64,000 nt of DNA from Comamonas sp. (GTDB taxonomy: Bacteria; Pseudomonadota; Gammaproteobacteria; Burkholderiales; Burkholderiaceae_C): positions 496,001 through 560,000 of the forward strand of contig JAJPEQ010000013.1 of assembly GCA_021166775.1 (NCBI GenBank). The letters run 5' to 3'. Numbering within the stretch: the stretch's first letter is position 1; each line of letters opens with the position of its first letter. The notes beneath the pieces were generated by a model. The model saw nothing but the letters and a program-made list of their open reading frames with translations. It did not search any database and had not been told where the DNA came from. Position numbers and translations under genes: made by a program. Shown in pieces: positions 50,140 through 59,915 of the stretch.

Positions 50140-51055
50140 CCCTGCCCAGCAGCAGGTATTCCATGATGGCTTTCTGCACGTGCATGCGGTTCTCGGCCTC
50201 ATCCCAGACCACGGACTGCGGACCGTCGATCACTTCGGCGCTCACCTCTTCACCACGGTGCGCGGGCAGGCAGTGCATGAAGAGGGCGTCGGGTCTGGCC
50301 ACGGCCATCATTTTCCCGTCCACGCACCAGTCAGCAGCGAAAGCCTTGCGGCGCGCCTCGTTCTCCGCTTCGTAACCCATGCTGGTCCAGACGTCAGTCG
50401 TCACCAGGTCGGCACCCTGGCAGGCCTGCGTCGGATCCTTGAAAATCTTGTAGCAGCCCGCGCGCGGCTGGCGGCCGCCAAAGGCCAGTTTCTCATCGAC
50501 TTCGTAGCCGCTGGGCGTGCTCACATGCACGGTAAAGCCCAGCAGGTCGGCCGCCTGCAGCCAGGTGTTGGCCATGTTGTTGCCGTCGCCCACCCAGGTG
50601 ACCACCTTGCCCGCGATGGCGCCGCGGTGCTCGATGTAGGTGAACAGGTCAGCCATGATCTGGCAGGGGTGAAACTCGTTGGTCAGGCCGTTGATGACCG
50701 GCACGCGCGAATGCGCCGCGAAGCGCTCGATGCGCTCCTGCCCGAAGGTGCGGATCATCACGATGTCGGTCATGCGGCTGATCACGCGTGCCGTGTCTTC
50801 GATCGATTCCGAGCGCCCGAGCTGGCTGTCGGTGCTGGTGAGGTTCACCACCGTACCGCCGAGCTGCCCCATGCCCGCCTCGAAGCTCACGCGCGTGCGC
50901 GTGCTGGCCTTTTCGAAAATCATGGCCAGCGTGCGGTCGACCAGCGGATGGTACTTCTCGTAGCTCTTGAACTTGCGCTTGATGGTGGCCGTGCGCGCAA
51001 ACAGATAGGCGTATTCGTCCGCCGTGAAATCCGAAAACTGAAGGTAATGCTTCAT
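50123..51055 (-). CDS. argF: Ornithine carbamoyltransferase
   Basis: Makes citrulline from ornithine and carbamoyl phosphate. It has 310 residues, with the carbamoyl-phosphate motif STRTRVSFE (about residues 50-58), HPCQ (about 125-128) and the ornithine-side motif MHCLPAHRGEEV near residue 265. It begins six bases after argD ends, on the same strand, so the pair forms an arginine operon. Confidence 0.97.
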   Translation of the reverse strand: MKHYLQFSDFTADEYAYLFARTATIKRKFKSYEKYHPLVDRTLAMIFEKASTRTRVSFEAGMGQLGGTVVNLTSTDSQLGRSESIEDTARVISRMTDIVMIRTFGQERIERFAAHSRVPVINGLTNEFHPCQIMADLFTYIEHRGAIAGKVVTWVGDGNNMANTWLQAADLLGFTVHVSTPSGYEVDEKLAFGGRQPRAGCYKIFKDPTQACQGADLVTTDVWTSMGYEAENEARRKAFAADWCVDGKMMAVARPDALFMHCLPAHRGEEVSAEVIDGPQSVVWDEAENRMHVQKAIMEYLLLGRVSELP

Positions 51056-51061
51056 GATGGG

Positions 51062-52264
51062 TCAGCTTTGTATCGACAGAAAGTCGTGCACGACGGGGGC
51101 AAGGCGCGCCACGATGTCGTCGGCATCGGCGCGCGTGAGGATCAGCGGCGGCACGATGCGGATCACGCTGTCGGCCGTCACCGAGATGAGCAGGCCGGCC
51201 TCGGCCGCCAGGCCGATCAGGGCGCCGCAAGGGCGATCGAGCTCGACACCGATCATCAGCCCCTGACCGCGCACTTCCTTGACCGCAGGATGGCTGCCCA
51301 GGGCCTGGCGCAACGCCGCCTTCAGGTACTCGCCCACGTCGGCGGCGTTGGCCAGCAGGCCGTCTTCTTCCATGATCGTGATGGTTTCCACGCCCGCGCG
51401 CATCGCCAGTGGGTTGCCGCCGAACGTCGTGCCGTGGTTGCCCGGCTGCAGCACCTCGGCCGCGGCCCCGCGCGCCAGCACCGCACCCACGGGCACGCCC
51501 GAGGCAAGCCCCTTGGCCATGCTCAGCACGTCGGGCACGATGCCCGCCCACTGGTGGGCAAACCATTTGCCCGTGCGGCCCATGCCGCACTGGATTTCGT
51601 CGAGCATCAGCAGCCAGCCCCGGGCATCGCACAGCGCGCGCACCTGACGCAGGTAGTCGGCGCGCATCGGGTGCAGGCCGCCTTCGCCCTGGATGGGCTC
51701 GAGCATCACGGCCACGATGTCGGGATGCGCCTTCGCTGCTGCCTCCAGCGCCGCGGCGTCATCCACCGGCACGCGGACGAACCAGTCGGGCAGGGGGCCG
51801 AAGCCGCTCCTCACCTTGGCGTTGGCCGTGGCCGCCATGGTGGCGATGGAACGACCGTGGAAGGCGTGTTCATAGACGACAATGACGGGGCGCTCGATGC
51901 CCTTGTCCACGCCGTACTTCAGGGCAATTTTGATGGAGGCTTCGTTCGCCTCCAGCCCGGTATTGCAGAAAAAAACCTTGTCCATGTGGGCGCGCTCGGT
52001 GAGCAGCGTGGCGAGGCGCTCCTGCCCGGGCACGTGGTAGTAATTGGAGCAGTGGATCAGCTTGGCGACCTGATCCTGCAATGCCGGCACCAGCCTGGGG
52101 TGGTTATGCCCCAGCGTGCTCACGGCAATGCCCGCGAGCGCATCCATGTACTCCTTGCCATTGACGTCCCACACGCGCACTCCTCGGCCTCGCTCAAGCG
52201 CGATCGGCACCCGGTTGTAGGTGTTCATCACGTGGGGTGAGGCGACAGGAATCGGTGCGCTCAT
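51062..52264 (-). CDS. argD: Acetylornithine aminotransferase
   Basis: PLP-dependent transaminase of arginine biosynthesis, 400 residues. It shows YMDALAGIAVSTLGHNHP, CNTGLEANEASIKIA, the PLP lysine in SMAKGLASGVPVGA and the aspartate in MLDEIQCGMGRTG. The ATG at 52264 is preceded by GGAG at suitable spacing; the frame extends to 52303 but the added residues are unlikely. Confidence 0.96.
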   Translation of the reverse strand: MSAPIPVASPHVMNTYNRVPIALERGRGVRVWDVNGKEYMDALAGIAVSTLGHNHPRLVPALQDQVAKLIHCSNYYHVPGQERLATLLTERAHMDKVFFCNTGLEANEASIKIALKYGVDKGIERPVIVVYEHAFHGRSIATMAATANAKVRSGFGPLPDWFVRVPVDDAAALEAAAKAHPDIVAVMLEPIQGEGGLHPMRADYLRQVRALCDARGWLLMLDEIQCGMGRTGKWFAHQWAGIVPDVLSMAKGLASGVPVGAVLARGAAAEVLQPGNHGTTFGGNPLAMRAGVETITIMEEDGLLANAADVGEYLKAALRQALGSHPAVKEVRGQGLMIGVELDRPCGALIGLAAEAGLLISVTADSVIRIVPPLILTRADADDIVARLAPVVHDFLSIQS

Positions 52265-52378
52265 GCAATATCTCCAGAAGGAGCAGGCCTGGTGGTCTGC
52301 CAAGAAAAAAGCTTACATTCTAGGCATGCATTGCCGCTCGTTCCCGAACCGGGCCAAACGGCCTCATTTCAGGGGTCC

Positions 52379-52396
52379 AACTCTTGTATAAGAGTT
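52379..52396. promoter_or_regulatory. Palindrome upstream of the DUF3579 gene
   Basis: AACTCTT-GTAT-AAGAGTT, a perfect seven-base inverted repeat with a four-base centre, overlapping a TATAAG -10-like hexamer. It lies 115 bases upstream of argD and 60 bases upstream of the DUF3579 start. Its form (TCTTGTAT...) resembles operators of GntR-type regulators. Confidence 0.5.
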
Positions 52397-52455
52397 AGAA
52401 TAAACGGTTTGCCGCTGTGACCTGCAGCAGGCACTTTCACCCCCGCCGGGCACCG

Positions 52456-52770
52456 ATGGTTGCTACCTCTTCAAGAGAAATTTTCATTCAGGGCATGACG
52501 CGCGACGGCAGGCGCTTTCGCCCAAGCGACTGGGCCGAGCGACTGGCCGGCGTCATGAGCCAGTTCCGCCCGGGGGGACCCGCCGCCACGCCCCAAAGCC
52601 ACCTGAGTTACTCGCCATGGTGCGTGCCTGCGAGCATGAACGGCATCAACTGCGTGGTGGTGAGCACAGAGCTGCGCGAGCATGAGCCCATGGCCTGGGA
52701 TTTCGTCATGAATTTCGCGCGCGACAACGATCTGCAGGTGACCGAAGCGTGCCTGCTGGACAAGCGCTGA
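52456..52770 (+). CDS. DUF3579 family protein
   Basis: A 104-residue soluble protein, with REIFIQGMTRDGRRFRPSDW, an LAGVMSQF helix and LSYSPWCVPASMNGINCVVV. The DUF3579 family is small and mostly betaproteobacterial, with unknown function. The start at 52456 is preferred over the longer frame from 52417 because the arginine-rich extension lacks a plausible binding site. It is divergent from argD and shares a bidirectional terminator with rpsT. Confidence 0.85.
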   Translation: MVATSSREIFIQGMTRDGRRFRPSDWAERLAGVMSQFRPGGPAATPQSHLSYSPWCVPASMNGINCVVVSTELREHEPMAWDFVMNFARDNDLQVTEACLLDKR

Positions 52771-52793
52771 AGCGCGCGATCGATCCACAACGA

Positions 52794-52817
52794 AAAAACC
52801 GCCCGAAGGCGGTTTTT
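52794..52817. terminator. Bidirectional terminator between DUF3579 gene and rpsT
   Basis: AAAAACCGCC pairs with GGCGGTTTTT around a CGAA tetraloop, with A- and T-runs on both sides. Confidence 0.9.
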
Positions 52818-52886
52818 CTTTCTGCTTTCAGCGCACCCGTTACAAACGGCAGGCGCCAAAGCGCCCGTGCGTGCAACCTGAATGGA

Positions 52887-53186
52887 TCAGGCTGCGCTGG
52901 CCAGGGCCTTGACCTTGGCGGACAGGCGGCTCTTGTCGCGAGCCGCCTTGTTCTTGTGAAAAATGCCCTTGTCGGCGATGGAATCGATGACCGACTGCGC
53001 CTTGGCAAAGGCTTCGGTGGCCTTGGCCTTGTCGCCGGTGAGAACAGCCTTTTCGACGTTCTTCACGAAGGTGCGGTATCTGGAGCGCAGCGAAGTGTTG
53101 GCTGCGTTGAGCTTGACGTTCTGACGTGCGCGCTTGCGACCGGATGCAAGGCGCGGGTTCTTTTTGGTTGGCTTACCAGAGGCCAT
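52887..53186 (-). CDS. rpsT: 30S ribosomal protein S20
   Basis: A 99-residue basic protein with the S20 pattern [19 protein letters not shown], then [18 protein letters not shown] and an alanine-rich C-terminus. It binds 16S rRNA early in 30S assembly. It is monocistronic and divergent from murJ. Confidence 0.97.
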   Translation of the reverse strand: MASGKPTKKNPRLASGRKRARQNVKLNAANTSLRSRYRTFVKNVEKAVLTGDKAKATEAFAKAQSVIDSIADKGIFHKNKAARDKSRLSAKVKALASAA

Positions 53187-53291
53187 GGTGGAGTTCCTTG
53201 AGTGTCTGTGGATGATGAAAGCAGAACAGGTGATTGTAATTCATTGCAGCCTGTTTGTTGAGTGACTCCACGCGCGCATACACTCGCGCCG

Positions 53292-54857
53292 GTGTCCCTG
53301 TTCAAAGCTGCCTCCACCGTCTCGCTGCTGACGCTTGCCTCGCGCATCACCGGGCTGGCACGTGACCTGCTGATGGCGGCCATCTTTGGCGCCAACACTT
53401 TCACCGACGCGTTCAACGTCGCGTTTCGCATCCCCAACCTGTTTCGGCGGCTGTTTGCCGAGGGCGCGTTCAGCCAGGCTTTCGTTCCGGTGCTGGCCGC
53501 ACACCGGGAGCAACACGGAGAAGCCGATACCCACCGCTTGATCAATGCGGTGGCCACGGCGCTTTTTTGCGTGCTCGTCGTCGCCAGTATCCTGGGCATG
53601 CTGGGTGCGCCGGCGCTCGTCTGGGCCCTGGCCAGCGGCCTGCGCCAGGATCCGGCGGGGTTCGATGCCGCCATCTTCATGACGCGCTGGATGTTTCCCT
53701 ACATTGGTTTCATGTCGCTGGTGGCGCTTGCGTCGGGCATTCTCAATACTTGGAAGCATTTCACCGTGCCGGCCGTCACGCCGGTGCTGCTCAATCTGAG
53801 CATGATCGGGGCGGCGTGGTGGGGTGCTCCGTGGCTGGCTGCGCGGGGCATCGAGCCGATCTTTGCCATGGTCGGGGGGGTCATGGCGGGCGGAGCGCTG
53901 CAGCTGGCGGTTCAATTTCCGGCGCTGCGCCGCCTGCGCCTGCTGCCACGGCTCGCGCTGGGCTACCAGGGCATCCGCTCGGCGTGGCGCGATCCCGGGG
54001 TCAGGCGCATTCTCTCGCTGATGGCACCGGCCGTGCTTGGCGTGGGCGTGGCGCAGCTGTCGCTGATGATCAACACGCAAATCGCGTCCTACCTCACGCC
54101 GGGCAGCGTGACCTGGCTTTTCTATGCCGATCGGCTCATGGAATTCCCGACGGCTCTGCTCGGCGTGGCGCTGGGCGTGGTGCTCACGCCGCAATTGTCG
54201 GGCGCCATCGCCAGGGGCGACAACGAGCGCTATTCGGCCATGCTGGACTGGGGGATGCGCATGGTCGTCCTGCTGGCCGTGCCCTGCGCCGTGGGGCTGC
54301 TTGCCTTCGCCCGGCCGCTGGTGGCCACGCTGTTTCACTATGGCGCACTGCACGACAGCGACGTGCTGCGCATCGCCTCCGCGCTCATGGGTTACGGTGT
54401 CGGCCTGCTCGGGCTGGTCGCTGTGAAAGTGCTCGCTCCGGGCTACTATGCGAGCCAGGATATACGCACCCCCGTGCGCATCGCCATTGTCGTGCTGGTC
54501 ATTACGCAGATGCTCAACGTCGTGTTCGTTCCCTGGCTGGCCCATGCCGGGTTGGCCCTGTCTATCGCCATCGGTGCGCTGGTGAATGCGACGTGGCTGC
54601 TCGTCGGGCTGCGCCGCAAGGGGCGCTACCAACCGCTGCCGGGCTGGCGCGCCTTCCTGACCCGCGTCGCCGGCGCTTCCTGTGCCCTGGCGCTGTTTCT
54701 GGTCTGGACATCGGCGCAGTTCGACTGGCTGGCGCTGCGTGCGCAGCCGCTCGAACGCGCGGCACTGCTTGCCGGCTTGCTGCTGAGCGCCGTCGTCGTG
54801 TATTTCACGGCGCTGACGGCCAGCGGCCTGAAATGGATACAGTTGGCGCGTCGCTGA
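53292..54857 (+). CDS. murJ: Lipid II flippase MurJ
   Basis: Flips the peptidoglycan precursor lipid II across the inner membrane. It has 521 residues and about 14 TM helices. The family start SLFKAASTVSLLTLASRITG, RDLLMAAIFGA, and AFRIPNLFRRLFAEGAFSQAF are all present. Both candidate starts are GTG; I chose 53292 because the family protein normally begins M-S/N-L-(F/L)-K. Its stop overlaps the start of the SirB1-type gene by one base. Confidence 0.95.
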   Translation: MSLFKAASTVSLLTLASRITGLARDLLMAAIFGANTFTDAFNVAFRIPNLFRRLFAEGAFSQAFVPVLAAHREQHGEADTHRLINAVATALFCVLVVASILGMLGAPALVWALASGLRQDPAGFDAAIFMTRWMFPYIGFMSLVALASGILNTWKHFTVPAVTPVLLNLSMIGAAWWGAPWLAARGIEPIFAMVGGVMAGGALQLAVQFPALRRLRLLPRLALGYQGIRSAWRDPGVRRILSLMAPAVLGVGVAQLSLMINTQIASYLTPGSVTWLFYADRLMEFPTALLGVALGVVLTPQLSGAIARGDNERYSAMLDWGMRMVVLLAVPCAVGLLAFARPLVATLFHYGALHDSDVLRIASALMGYGVGLLGLVAVKVLAPGYYASQDIRTPVRIAIVVLVITQMLNVVFVPWLAHAGLALSIAIGALVNATWLLVGLRRKGRYQPLPGWRAFLTRVAGASCALALFLVWTSAQFDWLALRAQPLERAALLAGLLLSAVVVYFTALTASGLKWIQLARR

Positions 54858-55708
54858 TGAAATGGCTTGCCCCCACACCGCTCGAGTATTTCGCCACCCT
54901 GGTCAAGGCGGGCGACGCGATGCCTCTGTTCGAGGCCGCGGCGAGCCTTGCACAGGACGATGAGCCGCAGCTGGACCTGCAGGCGCTGGTGACTGAAATC
55001 GACACGCTGGCGCACCGTCTGAAAACGCGCCTGCCCGCCGACGCGGGCGCGCTCACGCGCCTGCGCATGTTGCATCATTTCTTCTATACCGAGCTGGGTT
55101 TTTCCGGTAACCGCAACGATTACTACGCGGTGCACAACAGCTATCTGCATGAGGTGTTGCGCACGCGCATGGGTATACCCGTCTCGCTGGCGGTGGTGTG
55201 GCTGGAATTGGCCCATGGCATACAACTGCGTGCCGATGGCGTTTCCTTTCCCGGGCATTTTCTGGTGAAGGTGCGCCTGCCCGATGGTTACGTGGTGCTC
55301 GATCCACTGACGGGCCAATCACTTTCTCCGGAAGACATTGCCGAGCGGCTGGAGCCCTTGCGACAGCACCTGACCGACGCTGGCGACGACGAGGAACTCC
55401 CCTTGGCGCTGTACCTGCAGGCGGCCTCGGCGCGCGACATCGTCGCACGCATGCTACGCAATCTCAAGGAAATCCATCGCTCCAACAGAGATTGGCGGCG
55501 CAGCGTGGCCGTGCAGGACCGATTGCTGGTGCTCGAACCCGATGCCTGGAGTGAACGGCGCGATCGGGGGATCGCGCTGGCCCAACTGGGCCGGAGCACA
55601 CAGGCGCTACAAGATCTGCAGGCTTACGTGGAGCAGATACCGGATGCCGCCGACATCCCCGACATTACACGCCTGATCGGAGAACTCGACCGCGCCCGGC
55701 GGCCATGA
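54857..55708 (+). CDS. SirB1 family protein (transglutaminase-like with TPR)
   Basis: A 283-residue protein with a transglutaminase-like N-terminal part (YTELGFSGNRNDYYAVHNSY, IPVSLAVVWLELA, GVSFPGHFLVKV) and a C-terminal tetratricopeptide-like region (about residues 195-283). The family, also called SirB1/YchA, has no settled biochemical role, and it often follows murJ in Burkholderiales. It is translationally coupled to murJ. Confidence 0.9.
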   Translation: MKWLAPTPLEYFATLVKAGDAMPLFEAAASLAQDDEPQLDLQALVTEIDTLAHRLKTRLPADAGALTRLRMLHHFFYTELGFSGNRNDYYAVHNSYLHEVLRTRMGIPVSLAVVWLELAHGIQLRADGVSFPGHFLVKVRLPDGYVVLDPLTGQSLSPEDIAERLEPLRQHLTDAGDDEELPLALYLQAASARDIVARMLRNLKEIHRSNRDWRRSVAVQDRLLVLEPDAWSERRDRGIALAQLGRSTQALQDLQAYVEQIPDAADIPDITRLIGELDRARRP

Positions 55709-55749
55709 GGGCCGACCTGCAGCCGCAGCCGGACCGGCCCCAATGAAAA

Positions 55750-56142
55750 TCAGTCGGCCTTGACGGCGAGCACGGGGCAGGGCACGTTGAGCAGAATCTC
55801 CTGCGCCATGCTGCCAAGCAACAGTTTTCCGACGGGGTTGCGCTTGCGCAGGCCGATCACGAGCACAGAGACCTGCAGCGTCTGCACCAATTCCTCGATT
55901 TCCTCGATCGCGCTGTTGCCGCGCACGAACACTTTGAGTTCGGCCTTGATGGGCAGCTTGGCAAGACGCTCTTCCACACGCTCGACCTCATAACCGCTCA
56001 CCACGTTGGGGTCTTCCGAGCGGCCACCGGGACCGGCGTTGATCACCACGAGTTGCTCATTGTCCTTGGTGGCAATTTCGATGCCCTTGTCCAGTGCAGC
56101 CTGGCCTTCCGGGCGGGGTACATAGGCGACGAGAACAGTCAT
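55750..56142 (-). CDS. Universal stress protein, UspA family
   Basis: A 130-residue protein with the Rossmann-like UspA fold: VLVAYVP at the first strand and a C-terminal GKLLLGSMAQEILLNVPCPVLAVK. The G-S ending of the ATP-binding motif is present, but the preceding G-x2-G is replaced (LRKRNPVG), so nucleotide binding is uncertain. I chose the ATG at 56142; the extra residues to 56175 look like leader sequence. Probably a stand-alone gene. Confidence 0.88.
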   Translation of the reverse strand: MTVLVAYVPRPEGQAALDKGIEIATKDNEQLVVINAGPGGRSEDPNVVSGYEVERVEERLAKLPIKAELKVFVRGNSAIEEIEELVQTLQVSVLVIGLRKRNPVGKLLLGSMAQEILLNVPCPVLAVKAD

Positions 56143-56228
56143 GTGAGTTCCTGCTGGTGTTGTTGTGAAAAGCAAGGGTGATTATGCAAGAACATGAGGC
56201 GTCCGGGGGGATACGCTGTGTTCGCTCG

Positions 56229-57245
56229 TCAGATCAGCCGGGCCGCATCCAGTTCCTTCTTGGCGTAGGCGTAAAACAGTGGCGCGGCAACAAGGCCCGT
56301 GGGGCCATAGACGGCCTCAGCCACGAACAGAACGGCCAGCAGCTCCCACACCCGGATGTGCGTGCGCTGTCCGACCACCTTGGCATTGATCACGTACTCC
56401 GCCTTGTGGATCATGATGAGAAAGCCCAGACAGGCCGCGGCGGCGTAGGGAGAGACGGAAAGACCCACAAGGGTGATCACCGAATTGCAGATCAGGTTGC
56501 CGACGATGGGAATCAGGCCACCGACAAAGGTGAGCGTGATCAGCATCGCGGTATAGGGCAGCTTCATGCCCCACAGCGGCAGCACCAGCAACAGGAAAAT
56601 CGCCGTCAGGCTGGTGTTGAAGGCGGCGATCCAGAACTGCGCCGCGACGATCTGCCGAAAGGCGTCGCCCAGGCGCGTCACGCGGATGGCGAGTTGCCGG
56701 ATCAACGGCCCGCGCGCACTCGAACCGTGGCCGAGCGCGGCCAGTGCACCGACGATCCCGCCGACATAGGCGTACAGCAGTCCGCCCAGCCAGGCCCTGC
56801 CCGCGCTGGCCAACGCCCCGGCCTTGGCGCCAAGGTAGCTGGCCAGTGCGCGCTGGATTTCCTCGGCTCCGTCCGGTAGCTGGCTCGCGATCTCGGGCGG
56901 CAGCTTTTCACGCAATTCCAGCACCGTGCGCGCGAGAAAATCGAGCAGCTCCCGATACTGCAATGGCGCGCCGATGATGTAGCTGCGCGAACGCGACAGC
57001 GCAATGACCAGCAGCACCAGCGGCGCCAGCATCACCAGCGCGGCGGCCAGGTTCTCCGCCGTCAAGGGCAGGTAGCGCTGAAACCGGCCCAGGTGCGCAG
57101 CCAGCCAGCGCGTGAGCAGGAAACCGATGCAGGCACTGAGCAGACCGGCCAGCAGGCCGAAGTGCATCACCATCAGCAACGAAAGCGCCACGAGCACGTA
57201 GCTCGCGGCGGCTACCTGGGGGCTTTCGTGCTGTACGGGGGTCAT
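56229..57245 (-). CDS. AI-2E family transporter (PerM-like)
   Basis: Membrane protein of 338 residues with about eight hydrophobic segments, including LFAEAVYGPTGLVAAPLFYA at the C-terminus and FVGGLIPIVGNLI, both typical of the AI-2E (PerM/TqsA) family. Members export autoinducer or act in ion transport; the substrate here is unknown. It follows purM on the minus strand after 34 bases; perM-purM-hda grouping is common in Burkholderiales. Confidence 0.88.
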   Translation of the reverse strand: MTPVQHESPQVAAASYVLVALSLLMVMHFGLLAGLLSACIGFLLTRWLAAHLGRFQRYLPLTAENLAAALVMLAPLVLLVIALSRSRSYIIGAPLQYRELLDFLARTVLELREKLPPEIASQLPDGAEEIQRALASYLGAKAGALASAGRAWLGGLLYAYVGGIVGALAALGHGSSARGPLIRQLAIRVTRLGDAFRQIVAAQFWIAAFNTSLTAIFLLLVLPLWGMKLPYTAMLITLTFVGGLIPIVGNLICNSVITLVGLSVSPYAAAACLGFLIMIHKAEYVINAKVVGQRTHIRVWELLAVLFVAEAVYGPTGLVAAPLFYAYAKKELDAARLI

Positions 57246-57279
57246 CGTGGGCGGGTTCGCGCGTGCGCTCCGGGGCCGC

Positions 57280-58329
57280 TCAACGCACGGTCACGGCAGC
57301 GCCTTCGCCACGTTCACCGACGGTGCCGATCCGATGCACGTCCTCGCCCTGGGTGCGCAGGCAGGCGGCAACGGCATCGGCGGCGTCGGGCGCCGTCACC
57401 ACCACCATGCCGATCCCGTTGTTGAACGTACGGTTCATCTGCACGTCGTCGATGCCCGCTGTGCGCTGCAGCCAGGCAAACAGTTCGCTGCGGGGCCAGC
57501 TCCCGGCCTTCAGGTGCGCCGCCAGGTGCGCGGGCAGCACGCGGGGAATGTTTTCCAGCAGGCCGCCCCCGGTGATGTGGGCCAGCGCCTTGATGGCTGA
57601 ACCATGCTTGGCCAGGGTCGCCAGCACGCTTTTGACATACAGGCGGGTGGGCTCCATGATGGCCTGCCGCAAAGGCTTGCCATCGAGCATGCCCGGCAGG
57701 TCGCTGCCAGCGCGCTCGAGGCATTTGCGTACGAGCGAAAAACCGTTGGAATGCACGCCGCTGGAGGCCAGGCCCAGCACCACGTCGCCCGCACGCACCT
57801 GGTTTCCGCTCAGAATCTTGCTTTTTTCGACCACCCCCACGGCAAAGCCGGCAAGGTCGTATTCGCCTTCGGGGTACATCCCGGGCATTTCTGCAGTTTC
57901 GCCGCCGATCAGCGCGCAGCCCGACATCTCGCAGCCGCGGGCAATGCCGCCCACCACGGCCGCGGCTGTATCCACATCGAGCTTGCCGCACGCGAAATAA
58001 TCCAGGAAAAAGAGCGGCTCCGCACCCTGCACCAGCACGTCGTTGACGCTCATCGCCACGAGATCGATGCCCACGCTGTCGTGCATGTTCCATTCAAACG
58101 CGAGCTTGAGCTTTGTGCCCACGCCATCGGTTCCCGAGACGAGCACGGGCTCCTGGTAACGCTTGGGCACCTCAAACAGCGCGCCGAACCCGCCGATGCC
58201 GGCCATCACGCCTTCGCGCAGCGTTTTCCTCGCCAGGGGCTTGATGCGCTCCACCAGGGCATCGCCCGCATCGATATCGACGCCGGCATCTTTGTAGGAA
58301 ATAGGAGAGTGCACTGCGGGAAGGCTCAT
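57280..58329 (-). CDS. purM: Phosphoribosylformylglycinamidine cyclo-ligase
   Basis: Closes the imidazole ring in purine synthesis (FGAM to AIR). It has 349 residues. [16 protein letters not shown] opens the fold, [15 protein letters not shown] and [21 protein letters not shown] form the ATP/substrate sites, and [11 protein letters not shown] is a further signature. The ATG at 58329 matches the family start; the longer frame to 58395 is untranslated leader. Divergent from hda. Confidence 0.97.
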   Translation of the reverse strand: MSLPAVHSPISYKDAGVDIDAGDALVERIKPLARKTLREGVMAGIGGFGALFEVPKRYQEPVLVSGTDGVGTKLKLAFEWNMHDSVGIDLVAMSVNDVLVQGAEPLFFLDYFACGKLDVDTAAAVVGGIARGCEMSGCALIGGETAEMPGMYPEGEYDLAGFAVGVVEKSKILSGNQVRAGDVVLGLASSGVHSNGFSLVRKCLERAGSDLPGMLDGKPLRQAIMEPTRLYVKSVLATLAKHGSAIKALAHITGGGLLENIPRVLPAHLAAHLKAGSWPRSELFAWLQRTAGIDDVQMNRTFNNGIGMVVVTAPDAADAVAACLRTQGEDVHRIGTVGERGEGAAVTVR

Positions 58330-58503
58330 GAGAGGTGCGCGCCGCGTGGCGGCAAGGGGGTGCGATGAAGAGACGGTGATTCTAGGCGAACGCACCCTAA
58401 AATCACCGGTTTCACATCAGACGCGCCTTGGCCAGAGACGCTGGCGCATACGCGGTTTTTTCATGCGAAGCAGATTTCAATCAGCAGCCGGGCAGCACAG
58501 GCG

Positions 58504-59211
58504 ATGAGGCAGCTGGCCCTGGACATCGGGCTGCCGGTCGGTCCGACGCTGGAAAACTACCTTCCCGGCGGCAACAGCCAGGTGGTGCAGCACCTCAAAG
58601 GCATGGTGCAGGCGCATGACCAGCGCGGCGCTCCGGTTTATCTGTGGGGAGGACAAGGCACGGGCAAATCCCACCTTCTGAAGGCCGCCGTGACCGCTTT
58701 GAATGAGCAGGGGGCAAGGGCGGGGTGGCTTGATGCGTCGGTCCGCTGGCCCTGTGCCTTCGATGAAGACTGGGATGCGATTGCGCTCGACGAGGTGGAA
58801 CGCTACAACCCTGCCCAGCAGGCCGCAGCCTTCAACTGGTTCGTCAACGCCAGCAGTCCGGCCACGGGTGCGCCACGGCACATTCTTGCCGCCGGCAGCC
58901 TGCCGCCCGCGGATCTGCCGCTGCGCGAGGATCTGCGCACGCGGCTGGGATGGGGGCACGTGTTCCGGCTCGAACCCCTGGACGAAGCGCAGTGCCGCGC
59001 CGCGCTGCAGCGACAGGCGGGTGAGCGCGGCGTGGTGCTCACGGACGAGGTCATCCGTTTCATGCTGGTGCGCTTTGCGCGCGACATGGGCAGTCTGATG
59101 CAGCTGCTTGAGCGGCTCGATCAGTTCGCGCTGCAAGAGCAGCGCGCCGTCACCATCCCTTTGCTGCGCGCCATGCTGCAGGATGGGCCGCACGCCCTGG
59201 AGCACTCATGA
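58504..59211 (+). CDS. hda: DnaA regulatory inactivator Hda
   Basis: DnaA-related AAA+ protein that stimulates hydrolysis of DnaA-ATP after replication starts, through the beta clamp. It has 235 residues. The N-terminal QLALDIG is a clamp-binding motif, Walker A is GGQGTGKSH (near residue 50), and the Walker B site is AIALDEVERY. The arginine-finger region is in RLGWGHVFRL. It overlaps the HAD gene by four bases and heads the hda-HAD-pcnB-folK operon. Confidence 0.95.
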   Translation: MRQLALDIGLPVGPTLENYLPGGNSQVVQHLKGMVQAHDQRGAPVYLWGGQGTGKSHLLKAAVTALNEQGARAGWLDASVRWPCAFDEDWDAIALDEVERYNPAQQAAAFNWFVNASSPATGAPRHILAAGSLPPADLPLREDLRTRLGWGHVFRLEPLDEAQCRAALQRQAGERGVVLTDEVIRFMLVRFARDMGSLMQLLERLDQFALQEQRAVTIPLLRAMLQDGPHALEHS

Positions 59212-59915
59212 CCGACCGGCAACCGTCCCATGCCACGCGCCCGAGGCTGGCGTTGTTCGATCTAGACCACACGCTGCTGCCACTCGATTCCGACTACGAA
59301 TGGGGAGAGTTCACGATTCGTCTGGGCTGGTGCGACAGGGACGACTTCGGACGGCGCAACGAAGCCTTCTACGCGGACTACCAGGCGGGGCGCCTGGACG
59401 TGCACGACTACGTGCGTTTTGCCACGCAAGCCATGCGCAGCCGAGGCCCGCAGGATGCAGCCCAGGCACACGCTCGATTCATGCGCGAGGTGATCGAACC
59501 CGCTGTCCGGCCGTCGGCGCTGGCCTTGCTGCAAAAGCACCGCGACCAGGGCGATCTCGTGCTCATCATCACGGCGACCAATGAATTCGTCACCCGCCCC
59601 ATTGCGCAGTTTCTGGGCGTTGACCATCTGATTGCCATCGAGCTCGAGCGCGACGGCGCCGACCGGTACACGGGGGAAATTCGTGGCACCCCTTCGATGC
59701 GCGAGGGTAAAGTGCAGCGCCTGAAGCAATGGCTTGCCGAGCGCAACCTCACTCTTGAGGGCATTGAATCGACGTTCTACAGCGACTCCATGAACGACCT
59801 GCCGCTGCTGGAACTCGTCAATCACCCCGTCGCCACCAACCCCGACGCCCGACTGCGCGCCCTGGCGCGTGAGCGCCATTGGCCTATCCTGGATTTATTC
59901 GACCCCGCACCATGA
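59208..59915 (+). CDS. HAD-IB family phosphatase
   Basis: A 235-residue phosphatase with motif I LFDLDHTLL (nucleophile Asp), motif II IITATN, and motif III-IV GKVQRLKQW and YSDSMNDLPLLELV. The fold matches SerB-like subfamily IB (CicA type). In Burkholderiales such genes between hda and pcnB are often annotated as histidinol-phosphate or phosphoserine phosphatases; the substrate cannot be read from the sequence. Start and stop overlap both neighbours. Confidence 0.9.
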   Translation: MTDRQPSHATRPRLALFDLDHTLLPLDSDYEWGEFTIRLGWCDRDDFGRRNEAFYADYQAGRLDVHDYVRFATQAMRSRGPQDAAQAHARFMREVIEPAVRPSALALLQKHRDQGDLVLIITATNEFVTRPIAQFLGVDHLIAIELERDGADRYTGEIRGTPSMREGKVQRLKQWLAERNLTLEGIESTFYSDSMNDLPLLELVNHPVATNPDARLRALARERHWPILDLFDPAP

